Source: Bactericera cockerelli
Taxonomy: Eukaryota > Arthropoda > Insecta > Hemiptera > Triozidae
Length of the DNA: 64,000 nt
Assembly (NCBI GenBank): GCA_024516035.1
Contig: CM044959.1
Location: forward strand, 28,050,605-28,114,604
Reading direction: 5' to 3'
The first letter of the stretch is position 1. The number at the start of each line of letters is the position of its first letter. Below the pieces are notes generated by a model. The model was not told where the DNA came from and did no database searches. It was given only the letters and a program-made list of their open reading frames with translations. This document shows, in pieces, positions 25,301-37,771 of this stretch. The position numbers and the translations under genes are program-made.

Positions 25301-27259
25301 CAGCATGAGGAAGTGCTGGGCTTCAGCTCTGTGCCAGGCTTTGCTTCCGAGTCCCGACTGATCATCTGACTCCACTATGAGGAGCGCTGTGAGAAGGTAT
25401 AGGCGCTTCAGCTGCTGGGGCTTGCAGCCTCGGGACCTCTCTTCCTCCGCCAGCTGTTAGAGTAGAATCGGGGTTAAGTGGCAGAGAATGCCTAAGGCAT
25501 TAACTTCGCCCCGGATTACAAAACAATTGTAATAAAAATTAATATTTCCTTTTGTACATATTTCTAAGTTTTTTTTTTATTAAATTTATTGTTATATATT
25601 TTTTGTTGTTGTTGATGATTGTTTTGTAAAAAAAAATAAAGTGTAAATAAATAAATAAATCATTTTTTTTATACATAAATCCAAACACTTTTTACACGAA
25701 AAGACATGGTTCGAAAGACATTCGAAATAGGATGTCTTTCATAAATTGTTGAACGATATCCAGCCCTGTTTTTAGTATTTTTTCCGACAAATTTTAATTA
25801 AAAACCACATAAAAGCTGAAAAAATTCTTAAATACCGCAAGGGGGGCTTTTACTTTCTCAAAACTGTCCAATATGCATATAATTGAATGCGCAACATCTT
25901 TTTAAATATAGCATTCAGGGCGAAAAGTTACCTAAAAAACGACTTTATTCTTGTGCTGAAAAATATTTCCTCCTCTGTCTACTAACATTTTGGTATGATA
26001 TTATTTTTGAAGATATTAAATACTATATGAAAAGAACATTAAAAATATTATTATTTTTAAAACAAAAACAAACACAATAGGTACTTTCGATTTCTAATAT
26101 TGGAAATTTATCGGATGTAATACAAGAATTCTGAAAATACGAATTCCATGTAATTTCTGATCGACTGGTTTCCTAAAATATACCTCAAACATGAGTCGGG
26201 CTGCATTGATTCGTTTTTCCGTAGCTTTGAACAATTGAACGACTTCCAATCTGAGACCTTGTGCCAGCAAGCTCTGAGTATATTTTTCCAGCAACTTGCC
26301 CACCTGAGAAATAAAAATTATATAAAGAGTATAAAAAATAAAGAAATAGAAACTGTACACACACGCTTAGAGACATGGTGTAAGTCTTACTTATTATACA
26401 ATATACATTCCTCGCTTATAGGGTGTTCACACCATGTGACTCTAGTTTGAATTGCCTCCAAACTTTCCCCGCGCCTATCACTCGATCTCTTCGCCCCTAA
26501 CTGTTAGAGATAAAACTTCGATATCAGATGATAGGCATGTCATATGATCTTACACATGGTACTATTTTTTACGTGGAAAACTTGTAAATTCTGAAGGATA
26601 AATTGCATGGGTTGTCTAGAACAGTGATCGTCAACCAGTGGTCCGCGATGGTTTAGGTGGTGGTCCGCGGAGCCATTTCGGATATCAAGCCGAAAAAATC
26701 ATATTTTACACATTATACTATAATTTGACATTAAAATAAAAATCTATCGAAGAGAAAAATGTTCTAAAAAAAATCTGGTGTAAACATCACACGACTTTCC
26801 TTATCCCCCAAAAAAGAGTCGAATTCCGCCACTGGTGACTCAACGGTAACAGATAACTAAAAAACCAATGCCAAATTCGTAATCAGCACTTCAAAATCAT
26901 TGAATTTGATATGTCACAACCCCTATGTAGGATGAATAATAAAAAAGTTAGTCAAAGCGGGTCCCCCCCAAATACCGGTAAATTGGGGCCGAGTTCCAAA
27001 AAGTTCAAGATATCAAAAAAATGATCAGAATAGACCCCTATTATTTTTTTAATCTAAGAAAATGTTGTTCTCTAAAAAAAATTGTATCTTTAACTAATTT
27101 AAAGAAGCGGCGCTTGCGGCTAGCATTTGCGGCCCTGTGGCCGCAGAATGCGGCCGATTTCAACCAAAAGTTTCGTGGTTCGTCTGGTGTATAAAATTAA
27201 TTTGTGTACCAAATTTCAAGTTTCTAGCTTTTACCGTTCTTGAGATATCCTGTTTACAC

Positions 27260-27325
<66 letters not shown>

Positions 27326-28175
27326 GCACGGACCAATGGCTGAAAACAACTTTTTTGGTATCCTGAGGCCATGATTCGTCCAGAAATGTGAAAAACTGGG
27401 TAGGTCAAATTTTCGACGAATACAATACTTTCCTTATTATAAGATAAGGAAAGTAAAAAGGGATTTATGTTTTATTATCAATGTTACACCACCATTTATT
27501 TAACAATTAAGTTAATTTTTTTCCGCGTCCGTTGTTGTAATGTTATGTTTTTTCAGGAACCTGAGAATAGTGCGCAGCCTTGTAGGCGCGAGCTTTGAGT
27601 TGATGGAATTTGAAAAAGAAAGGGGCGATACCTTTTTCGTAGGAACAAAAAAACAAAAAACAAAATAAAAATAATTTCATGAAGAAAATATGTATAGAAA
27701 AATTGTCTATTATATTTCTTACTGATTTCAATGGTCAGTTCATTTATAACTTGAGAGCTAAAAAATCTATTCATTGATAAATTTCCGACAGTATCCTCAC
27801 CTGAGGCATGAGGTTGTTGGCCCTGGCATATTCTGTGGCTAGATCCCACTGGTTCAGCTGAACACACGCTTCTATCGCCAAAGAACTGTGGCCCGCCTGA
27901 AACAGATGTAGTTAGGTGTTGTAATTTTCTGTAGAATATAATATGTACTCAAGGCAAAAAACTGGGAAATTTTAAAAACAAGACATGTCCCTAACATTGC
28001 CAACATCCGTGGCTCAGTGGTTAAGAGCATTGGTTGCTGACCCAGAGGTTGCGGGTTCAAATCCCGGCCGGAGCGGAAAATTCGAACCGAGTTTTTCCGT
28101 TTCCGGAATGGCATGGATGTAAAGGTAAAATGTCCTGAAGTAATGCAAAAGCGGTTCCGGGGCAAATTTACCTTC

Positions 28176-28214
<39 letters not shown>

Positions 28215-31200
28215 CATTAGGTTCTAATTAAATACTTGGAGCCTTTACCTTGTGGAACACAAGAACGGCTTGTTCACATAATCCATACTTGACAAATATG
28301 TTTCCCAGCGATTTGAGCAGAGGACTTGTATCAGGCAGGGTTCTAGCGCATGACTCAAGAGCTTCGAAATCACCAAGCCGCGTATACACTGACAGCAGCT
28401 TCTCGTAGCAATGGCATTTCTCGTAGTATTCTTTAGCTTGAAACCTGAGAAATGAGAACATTGAAGTCAATGAAATGATAGAAAGCGAGTAACAAACAAA
28501 TGAAATTTGGCGGCCATATTATATTGAACCAGCGCTTTACAGTTAGAAGCTCTTCAAAGCTTAGGAGAAGTACCTTTGTATAAATGTTTCTTTATAAAGA
28601 AAATAAATAAATAAACTATTATTATTAAATATTAAAATAAAATAAAGGATCTAGTGTCCACGCCTTACAACTACACATCACTATCTGATGTCAGAATAAT
28701 AAATCTAATATAAAATAAAAAAAAACAAATCTATCGAAACTCACCACAGACATTGCTCTGCATATTTGTCTCCAATATTTTCGAAAATCTCGTTTGTCTC
28801 AGCATCCGAAGCGCCACGCCCGATCTTGAGCAAATTGAGAACTTTCACGTAGTCCTCGATCTTCTGACGCATTGCAATGGCCAAGTCTCTACGATCAGAA
28901 AAATAAGTTATGAGAATGTACTCTTTAAACAACAAATTCATGAAACAGAAGATGCGGCATCTTGAGCTTTCTGTGATGGACATTATTGTGTGGAATGTGA
29001 ACATTAACATAGTCGAACTATTTATCGGATTAACTTAGAGAAATGTTAAAATTCAATCATACCTATTAATTGTATAATTTATGTATCTAGTGTTTGAATA
29101 AAAAAATTTTAGTCTTAAACTGCTAAATTTATTAATAATAACAATAACCACCTAACCCTCAAAGTCTTATTATTATGTGGTCACAAACTCAAATTAATGA
29201 GGAAAAATTCATGCACTGGGTGGGATTCAAACCAACGGATTCCTTCGCTACCTGGATTACCAGACTAGCTCGTTAACCATTTGACTAACATTACACAAAA
29301 GCAGAGTTTATTAAGCGGGGAACGACCATTGTGACGTAAATCCCTTATTAACATTGCTAAATTGCTTACTGAATAACAAGAAATATGGACTAAGAATCTT
29401 AAATCAAGATTTTTCTTGTACCAAAGCATTAGTCTCGCAATACAACGTGGGAATACCACCTGTGAGATCGGACATTTCCTCAAAATTAAAAATGAGATTG
29501 ATGATATTTTGTATTTTTGAAATGTCAAAATATAGATTAATCTATTTAGAAATATGGATGTCCTAAATTTTGTATTTTAAATACTACTAAAATTGAGATA
29601 TGATAAGAAAAAACACAATAATTTTTGATTATTATAAGCAAATGACTTGAAATGACAAATAAGGGTTGGGTGGAAGAGATTGCCATAGGCAATAACCCCG
29701 CCCTTTAGTTAGGACATATATACAGGGTGTCCCACCAAACTTGGACACCTCAAATTACTCGGCCCCTGAAAGAGTTTTTGAAAAATAAAAAATCCTAGGG
29801 TACATAGTCTAATTATGCGGTTTTAGTCATGATATTTTTTTTATACAGGGTGGTTCAAAAGTCAGAAATTGAGGTGTCAACTTTCGATTTTTAAATGGAT
29901 CGACCTGAATTTTATTTGATAGTTTTACTTTTAAATGGTTCTTGAGTACTTTTTTAAACAAAAATTTTACATACAGGGTGGTTTTTTTTTCGACCAATTT
30001 TTTTTCTAAATCTCGAATAACTCAAGTTTGTTTAATTTTTTCGATAACAAGAATAGAGAGTGTTTGTGTAATGAAAACACGCACTTTCAATTGGCATCAA
30101 ATTTTTTTATACAGGGTGGTTCACAAGTGAAATAATGACTTGATTTTTTTTAAAACTGAGTTTTTTTAATTTTTTATTTGGGATTAATAATTCTAACTTA
30201 ATTTTACACATTTTTTCTTAGTCGTATCGAAAAACAAAACTAAAGTGTTTTACAGGGTGAGACATATTTTTTTTGGTGACACCCTGTATATGGGCAGTCA
30301 AAGAGACGTAAAATTAAATATAAAAACTAAATGTGCAAAAAAAACTTTGATTTTAAATGATATCAAAAAGTTATGGTGTTTTAACTAATATTGTCACATG
30401 GACCACCCTGTAGATATTTTCTTAAAACATCATATGGGTAGTCGAAATTGTCTAAAATTCAACGAGGAGTCCAAATCTGAAAGAAAAAAAAGAATTCAAA
30501 AAGCCATTTTCAATTTTGTGTCTACACCTACCTACTTTTTATTTCTAGTTTTAAAATCATTCAGTGTGTACACCAAATTGAAAATGGCTTCAAAATTCGT
30601 GTTTTTTACTTGTTTTTCCCCACGATTCGAAGTCTTCGTTGAATTTTATACAACCTCGAGTACCCACATGATAGTTTAAGAGAATATCTACAAGGTGGTC
30701 CATGCGACAATATTAGTTAAAACACCATAACTTTTTGATATCATTAAAAATCAAAGTTTTTCTTGCACATTTAGTTTTTATATTTAATTTTACGTCTCTT
30801 TGACTGCCCATATACAGGGTGTCACAAAAAAATTATGTCTCACCCTGTACAACACTTTAGTTTTGTTTTTCGATATGACTACGAAAAAATGTGTAAAATT
30901 AAGTTAGAATTATTAATCCCAAATAAAAAATTAAAAAAACTCAGTTTTAAAAAAAATCATATCATTATTTCACTTGTGAACCACCCTGTATAAAAAAATT
31001 TGATGCCAATTGAAAGTGCGTGTTTTCATTACACAAACACTCTCTATTCTTGTTATCGAAAAAATTAAACAACCTTGAGTTATTCGAGATTTAGAAAAAA
31101 AATTGGTCGAAAAAAAACCACCCTGTATGTAAAATTTTTGTTTAAAAAAGTACTCAGGAACCATTTAAAAGTAAAATTATCAAATAAAATTTAGGTCGAT

Positions 31201-34200
31201 CCATTTAAAAATCGAAAGTTGACACCTCAATTTCTGACTTTTGAACCACCCTGTATAAAAAAAATTTCATGACTGAATCCGCATAGTTAGACCATGTACC
31301 CTAGGATTTTTTATTTTTCAAATACTCTTTCAGGGACCGAGTAATTTGAGGTGTCCAAGTTTGGTGGGACACCCTGTATATATTTTTTTTTTTTTCTTGT
31401 TTATATTATTATTATTATTATTGTCAATTTTATATTTAATTTTTACCATTATTTGTCTGTATATATGTTCTACTAATAAAGTGTTTCTAAATAAATAAAA
31501 ATGACCTTCTATCCGCCTGTAGCTGACAGTTCTCCGCCGTCTGGAAGCGCCCCTGGTGCTGGGCCACTAGCCCCTGCCTGAGCAGGTCCCCTGGCAGTGC
31601 CCGCAGTTGCTTCACCAGCTGCAGGCCAGCGTAGTCCCCGCCCCTCACCATCGCCTGCTCTGCCAGGCTTAGACTCAGCTTCTCCAGGGACCTCTCAGCC
31701 AGGAGCCTCCAGAGCCTCGGGTGAGGATTCGCCTCCACGAACTGGAACGCCTCATTGAGCCCCACCTGAGAAATTCAAAGTTGTCATACGTGAGTATCAC
31801 AATTACTTAAACTCACTTTAATAAATAGTTGCCATAGTAACCGATCTCAGTAGCTTGATCGATAAGGCGGCGGACTTGCAACCTGGAGGTCGGTGGTTCA
31901 AGTTCCGGTTTCAGCGTAGATTTAGTAGAGCGAGTTTGAGTAGTTGTGATATCACGAATGTGATTAACACGAATATGATAGTTGCCATAGTAGGGACTCG
32001 AACCACTTATCGATCGAGCGTCTGAGGTCGGTTCAACTGTGAAATTATGCAACACATCTCTTCTCAGAAATGATTGTAAATGTATTTTTTGTAGCAAGAG
32101 CCCTATTTTTCGAAATTATTGTGTAATGTACACCGTTAACTCAATGTGTTTTGGGTCCTCTTCATTTGGCGTGGTGTTATTGTTTCAATAAGTTGTATTT
32201 TTTTCTTCTTTTTTATGCTACCTACTTTCTTTATTATGGAAAAAAAATTCTCTCTGTCAACATCATGACGTAAACACTGGACAAAACAAAGTGTGTCTGT
32301 ATGTGTGGTCCACAAAGGATATAATAGTACTCAACCAGGTCAAGTCATGGGAAATTTCCAATGAGCACGTTGTGTTGAGGAAGATTCTCCACAATCTGGT
32401 AATGGTACCAATAGAAATAGATGGTTTACATGACTAGGACATCTGGAGTAGGGAGTGGACACATATTTCCGTGGGAGTAGGACTTTTTGTCCATCATAAT
32501 ATTTATCTGTAAAAAGTACCCATACCTATACATTCAGAGAAACTCAAACTATACATTAGGCTTCTTTGTCTCGCTCCCTCCTCATATTTACTCTTTAAAG
32601 CTGTTTTTTCGTAATAGGAAGTCGTGTGACGTTCACACAACGTTATTTTATCAAGTATCCAGACCAAGTCTCATTTCCTTTGATACATGCTAGTATAAAT
32701 TTTATTTATTGTGCAAATACAAAACTTACACCATCGAGCAGTTGCTGAGTATCGCGCAAAGCTTTTGCGTGCAAAGATGAGATGAACTGAGCAATGTGAT
32801 GTTCCGAGGAGGCTATGGAAGCCATGTTCTCTTGATTCGTTAGCTGGTGAATCTCATCCAACTGAACAGTTTTGATTTCCAAGTCCTGAAAACAAAGTAT
32901 AGGATGGTGAATTTTTTATACATATTACAAAAACAATATCTATAGATATACTCGGAAATAATATTGAAATAAAAGGATGATGATAAATGACTATTCTCTA
33001 TTCAACTTCATCTATACTTATAAAAGAGAGTTTCACTCACTGACTCACTGACTGACTCACTCACTGATTCATCACTGTTTCTCCGAGCTGGTAAGTCCTA
33101 GGAAGCTGAAATTTGGTAGGTAGCTTTGTCTTATAGTCTAGATGTGCAATTAGACGGGATTTTTCGAAATTCTCACTACAACACCTGCCATTGGCGAAAA
33201 AGGATTTTTTGTTTCGCGGGCCATGCCTCGGCCCGCAAAGCGGGCGACAGCCCGCTAGTTAATAATAAATAACATTAAAATTGACGCATGATCATTGCCC
33301 TAGGAAATCTCCATTATTCCACTGAGTTCAGGCACGGGACAGCACCTACCTGGAAGTGACATATGTAGGCGGAGCTGAGGAAATCTCCATTATTCCACTG
33401 AGTTCTGGCACGGGACAGCACCTACCTGGAAGTGACATATGTAGGCGGAGCTGATCACAGGATCCTCGGGCTCACCGTCCCGCAGAACATAGAGCCTGGT
33501 CTTCTCACTCAGAGCTAACAGGGCCGGATTATCCTGGGCCCAAGTGAGGCCCCACACATCTCGTCTCTCTGAGGTGACCTCCCCTGAGTGAATGTCCACC
33601 AACAGGAACACACCTGTCCCGTCTATGATGCCGAGCTTTCTGAAAGTAAAACAAATACTTTTTGTGATTCTATAAACATGATAATTTGAAATTAAAGAGT
33701 TTTTTATATGCACCTACTCGTATATCTTCGTAACAATATTACTCCCTACTCTAAACTGTGAACACACTTTATTCAGTATTTTTAACTTAGAAATTATATC
33801 AATTTATTAATAATAATAATAATCTAAAAATTTCTAAAAATAACATCAGTCTCTTTTCCACGCATCTATTCTATCTTCATAGCCCGGAAATCCATCCCAT
33901 GCCTTCCATCTTCTTCTCAGTTGCTCGACTTAAAAAGGATCCAGCCACTCAGATTGGGTTTTTACAAGCTCGCGTGTTCTTTAGGTACGTGACAGAATTT
34001 AGGTTAGAAAATTATTGTTAACCGGGGGGTTCAAACTCACAACCTCTGTTACTTTATTCACAATCATTTCGAACCAAGGTTCACTACTAAAAGAGCCAGA
34101 TGTTAAACGACTTACGTTGAATCGCAATTGAGAGCAAGGAAGCTGGGCCTACACGTGAGTATTGTGGAAACCCTCTGAACCAAAGTAACATCGGGCAGTG

Positions 34201-37200
34201 TGTATCTCTGCAAGGTGCCACTCTCTCGGCCAAGGACGAGGAACCTATCGGAGCATGTGATACAGCAGATGGGGTCCTGAGTAGACCGGTCCTTCGAGTG
34301 GTGAGTCTGGGCACAGATAAAAGGGGTTGGGTGGAAGAGATTGCCATAGGCAATAACCCCGCCCTTTAGTTAGGACATATGTATATATATATTTTTTTTT
34401 CTTGTTTATATTATTAATATTGTCAATTTTATATTTAATTTTTACCATTATTTGTCTGTATATATGTATGTTCTACTAATAAAGAGTTTCTAAATAAATA
34501 AATAAGGGGGACGTTAAACAGGGAGAAGACCAGTGTCTCGCTAAAGGACTATACACGGAAAACGGACTAGCCAACCCTAACAAGCCACGCTAGCTGGTAG
34601 TTTCCTAAGGGTTTAATGGCTCATAAAGAAAAAGCTTCTCACGATGGTTGATTACACATAGAAATTTTTGGTTCAGAACGAGCCAACTTTTCACTTAAGT
34701 TGGCTGGAGACCAAGAGAAAGAAACACTAATAAAATTCAACAATCCAAATTGAGAGAACCAATCAAAAAACAAGAAAGAAATGGAATTAAAAAAAAAAAA
34801 ATCACCGTACTATTTTTTGCATTAACTGTATCTCAAGGAGTTAAGATCAAAAAGTATGAATTTGAGTATGAATTTAAAAATATATTTTCGTCTCTTGTTC
34901 ATAATATTTATCAAATATGATAATTCGTGCCAGTCTCATCTGGAAAGACTAGTGTTTAATGACGGTAGAGATATCTCTTAATTTCATAAGCCTCACCCAT
35001 TTTCAATTTATTTAAGGAGTCAATTTTTTCCCCAGACAAATAGTTCTTACAAAAATAATTTTTCTTATATTATGCATTAAAAAAGGAGCAATTTGTGCTA
35101 AAAATAATGTATCTTTTTTGTCATGTTCAGGCTAGGTTCAACATAATATCATATTCATGAATTTAGGGTTCTTACGTCATAACTGGTATCATGCTTCACC
35201 CAGCCGGAGTATCGTCCACATGATAGAATCTTTCCTTCTTCTGAGCCACACCTGAAACAGAATAATAACAAAATAATCTACAGGGTGAGATAGAAGTCTG
35301 AAAACGCATGAATATCACATCAAGGGCTGTGTATAAATTTTGAAATTTTGCTGACAATAAAAAAATAAGAAAACCTCCTTTACCCCATTGACAAATTTTT
35401 AAGGTCCAGGGGTCCCAGGTCGACTTTTTTCAAATAACATAACTAAAACTCTACCTGAAGTAATGTACTATACGGTTCCGGGTATGTTTGTAGTGAGGGA
35501 TTTAGCGGGTATGGCGCACTGTTTCCAGCGCTGGAACCCCGCACTTCGTCTTGAACCATAGAAGATTTTTGCCTCCTCTCACAAGAAAAAATAAAAATAA
35601 CTAAAACTCATGAACTCAAGGCAATGAACTCAGTAATCTGGAGTTCATGGTTGATTAGAGAATCTTAGAAATGTAATGCAAAATAATTAATAAATTGTGA
35701 CATCACTTTTGTGTTTGGCACAAATTTTATAACCATTTATTTTCAATATTATTTATTTTTTATTTTCAATATTATAGCACAAGATTTTTTATCTTTTGAA
35801 GGTATACCCTCATTGTTTGTTGAAGATGTTATTGTGAAATATAAATACATGGAAACTTTAAAAAAAAAAAAAAAAATAGCTTACTCGTTACCTGCTAGAA
35901 ATGTGGCTTGGCTCTTGAGATAACAGAGGACAAAGCTCTGGCGGGACGCTATGACCACACACTTCTCGTTCAGATGCACGAAGGCCGGGTCCACACTGAT
36001 CAGCCGCGTGTCCACGCTGGTGGACAGGCCGGTGCACAGGGACAGGCGAGCTTGCTGCTGGTCCCGGGAGAGGATGGCGCACAGGTTCTTGTGAGAGGCG
36101 AGGGCCACAACCTGGGGGATGCTCCTCACACGGCACTGCCGGGTAGAAGAAACTATTACGATATAATATATTCAAAAGAGTTAAGTCAAGATCCAAAAGA
36201 CTTAAGTCGTAAAAGTACACGAAGGAAACGTTTTTTTTTTTTTTTTGACCAAATGAATAGAAAAAAATGTGTAAAATGCTTCACTTTGGCCCAGAAAAAA
36301 AACTCCTAAAAGATTTCAACCAAAAGAAAAAATACAAAAATCACAGTATGAGCGGTTTTTTTATTTTGTCTCTCCTGAAAAGTTGGGTTTTTTTACTTAA
36401 CCCCTTTTGCCCAGGCATGCGAGATATGTCTTTGCATTAATAATACTATCAGTAGAGTTACCTTGGCCTAACAGTAGCATGCTCAGCTTACACTCCTGGT
36501 GACCCGGGTTCAAATACCGGAGGGGTCGGAATTTTTTCCGCTCTCTACTTTGGATGTCGGAGCCTACCCTTAGCCTTGTGAGGATAATTTGGGTAGTTGT
36601 AGAGTGGACATCGACCAGTGGCGGCATTACGAGATTGATATTCGAATATAATGGTTGGTTATGATGCATTAGCACTAGTTCACGTAATGTCGATGCTAAC
36701 CACTAAAAATTGTGAAATAATAAAACAATAACTATCTAGCTCTTCTTTATTTATAATAATAATAATGCTTTTTCTTTGTGTTATTATGTCACAATTTTAG
36801 TGGGTAGCGCAGAATCATAGGACTTTACCACTTTAATTTACAATATCTTGTATTATTTTTTTTTGCCTATGATTCTGCCACTGGTCGCTGCTTCACATCA
36901 AAGCAGCTACTCATTTTTCCTCACGAGGTATGAGTGGACCCCGAACATCCAAGTACAGAGCGGAAAAAATCCTACCCCGCTGGAAATCGAACCCAGGTCA
37001 CCATGTGTGCAATGCCTAGCGCGCTAACTCACTCTGCCACGGTGACTACTCTTTATGTATAATATAAAATTTCTATTTTGTTTTTTTCTAGTTATTATTA
37101 TTTTTTGAGACCTGTGCTCTGTTTACAAAGGCATTTTCTATGGCAAAATCAGCTTTTCATTTGAGAATTCTGTTCAGATCGGCTAGCGGCTGGCAGGAAT

Positions 37201-37737
37201 TTTGAGGCACAAATGGGGATTCAAACCTACGGACGCCACGCTGAATAACCAAACTAGCGCTTTAATCACTCGACCATCAAAGCAAAAGTTGGTGCATATT
37301 TAGAAGAAAATAAAGAACTTATATTTAAATGGTTACGGGGATTCTTGTCAATAATTATTCTTCTTTAATTGATAGCAGGAGACAATGACAAAAATTGCGA
37401 GGGATTTATTCACTTGCTCATCTGCAGTTTGCTACTACAATTTGAAGCTCCGGAGATAAATTTGCATCAGATTAAAAGTGTCAGAAGCTTTTGCTGAGTA
37501 AATGATAAATGTAAATAGAACATAAAATTCAATTTTATTATGATTATTAATTTATACAGTCGAACGTTGATACCAGGGAACTGAAGGGACCGGGAATATT
37601 TTCTCTTACATCCAGATTTCTCTTGTAAAGACATAAAGAGGCTATTTTCCCTAATACAGAGGAAAGTTTGACCAGGAAAATGTTCCCTTATATCCAGGTT
37701 TCTCTTTTATTTAGTTCTCTTATAACCAGATTGGACT

Positions 37738-37771
<34 letters not shown>

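Noticed and set aside
27257..27325. CRISPR-like array of short repeats
   Set aside because: It is a plain (ACAG)n microsatellite within a known kind of insect repeat; there are no spacers.
27543..27731. Extra WDR35 exon reading [19 protein letters not shown]
   Set aside because: Exons 16 and 17 already join in phase with no missing family sequence between them.
28005..28078. tRNA gene
   Set aside because: The head is tRNA-like with good A and B boxes, but a SINE body and long A tail follow, and the sequence inside is shared with other SINE heads.
34087..34353. Reading WDR35 exon 10 in the frame that starts [14 protein letters not shown]
   Set aside because: It is open but bears no WDR35 match; the other frame gives QDPICCIT and [10 protein letters not shown] and joins exon 11 in phase.
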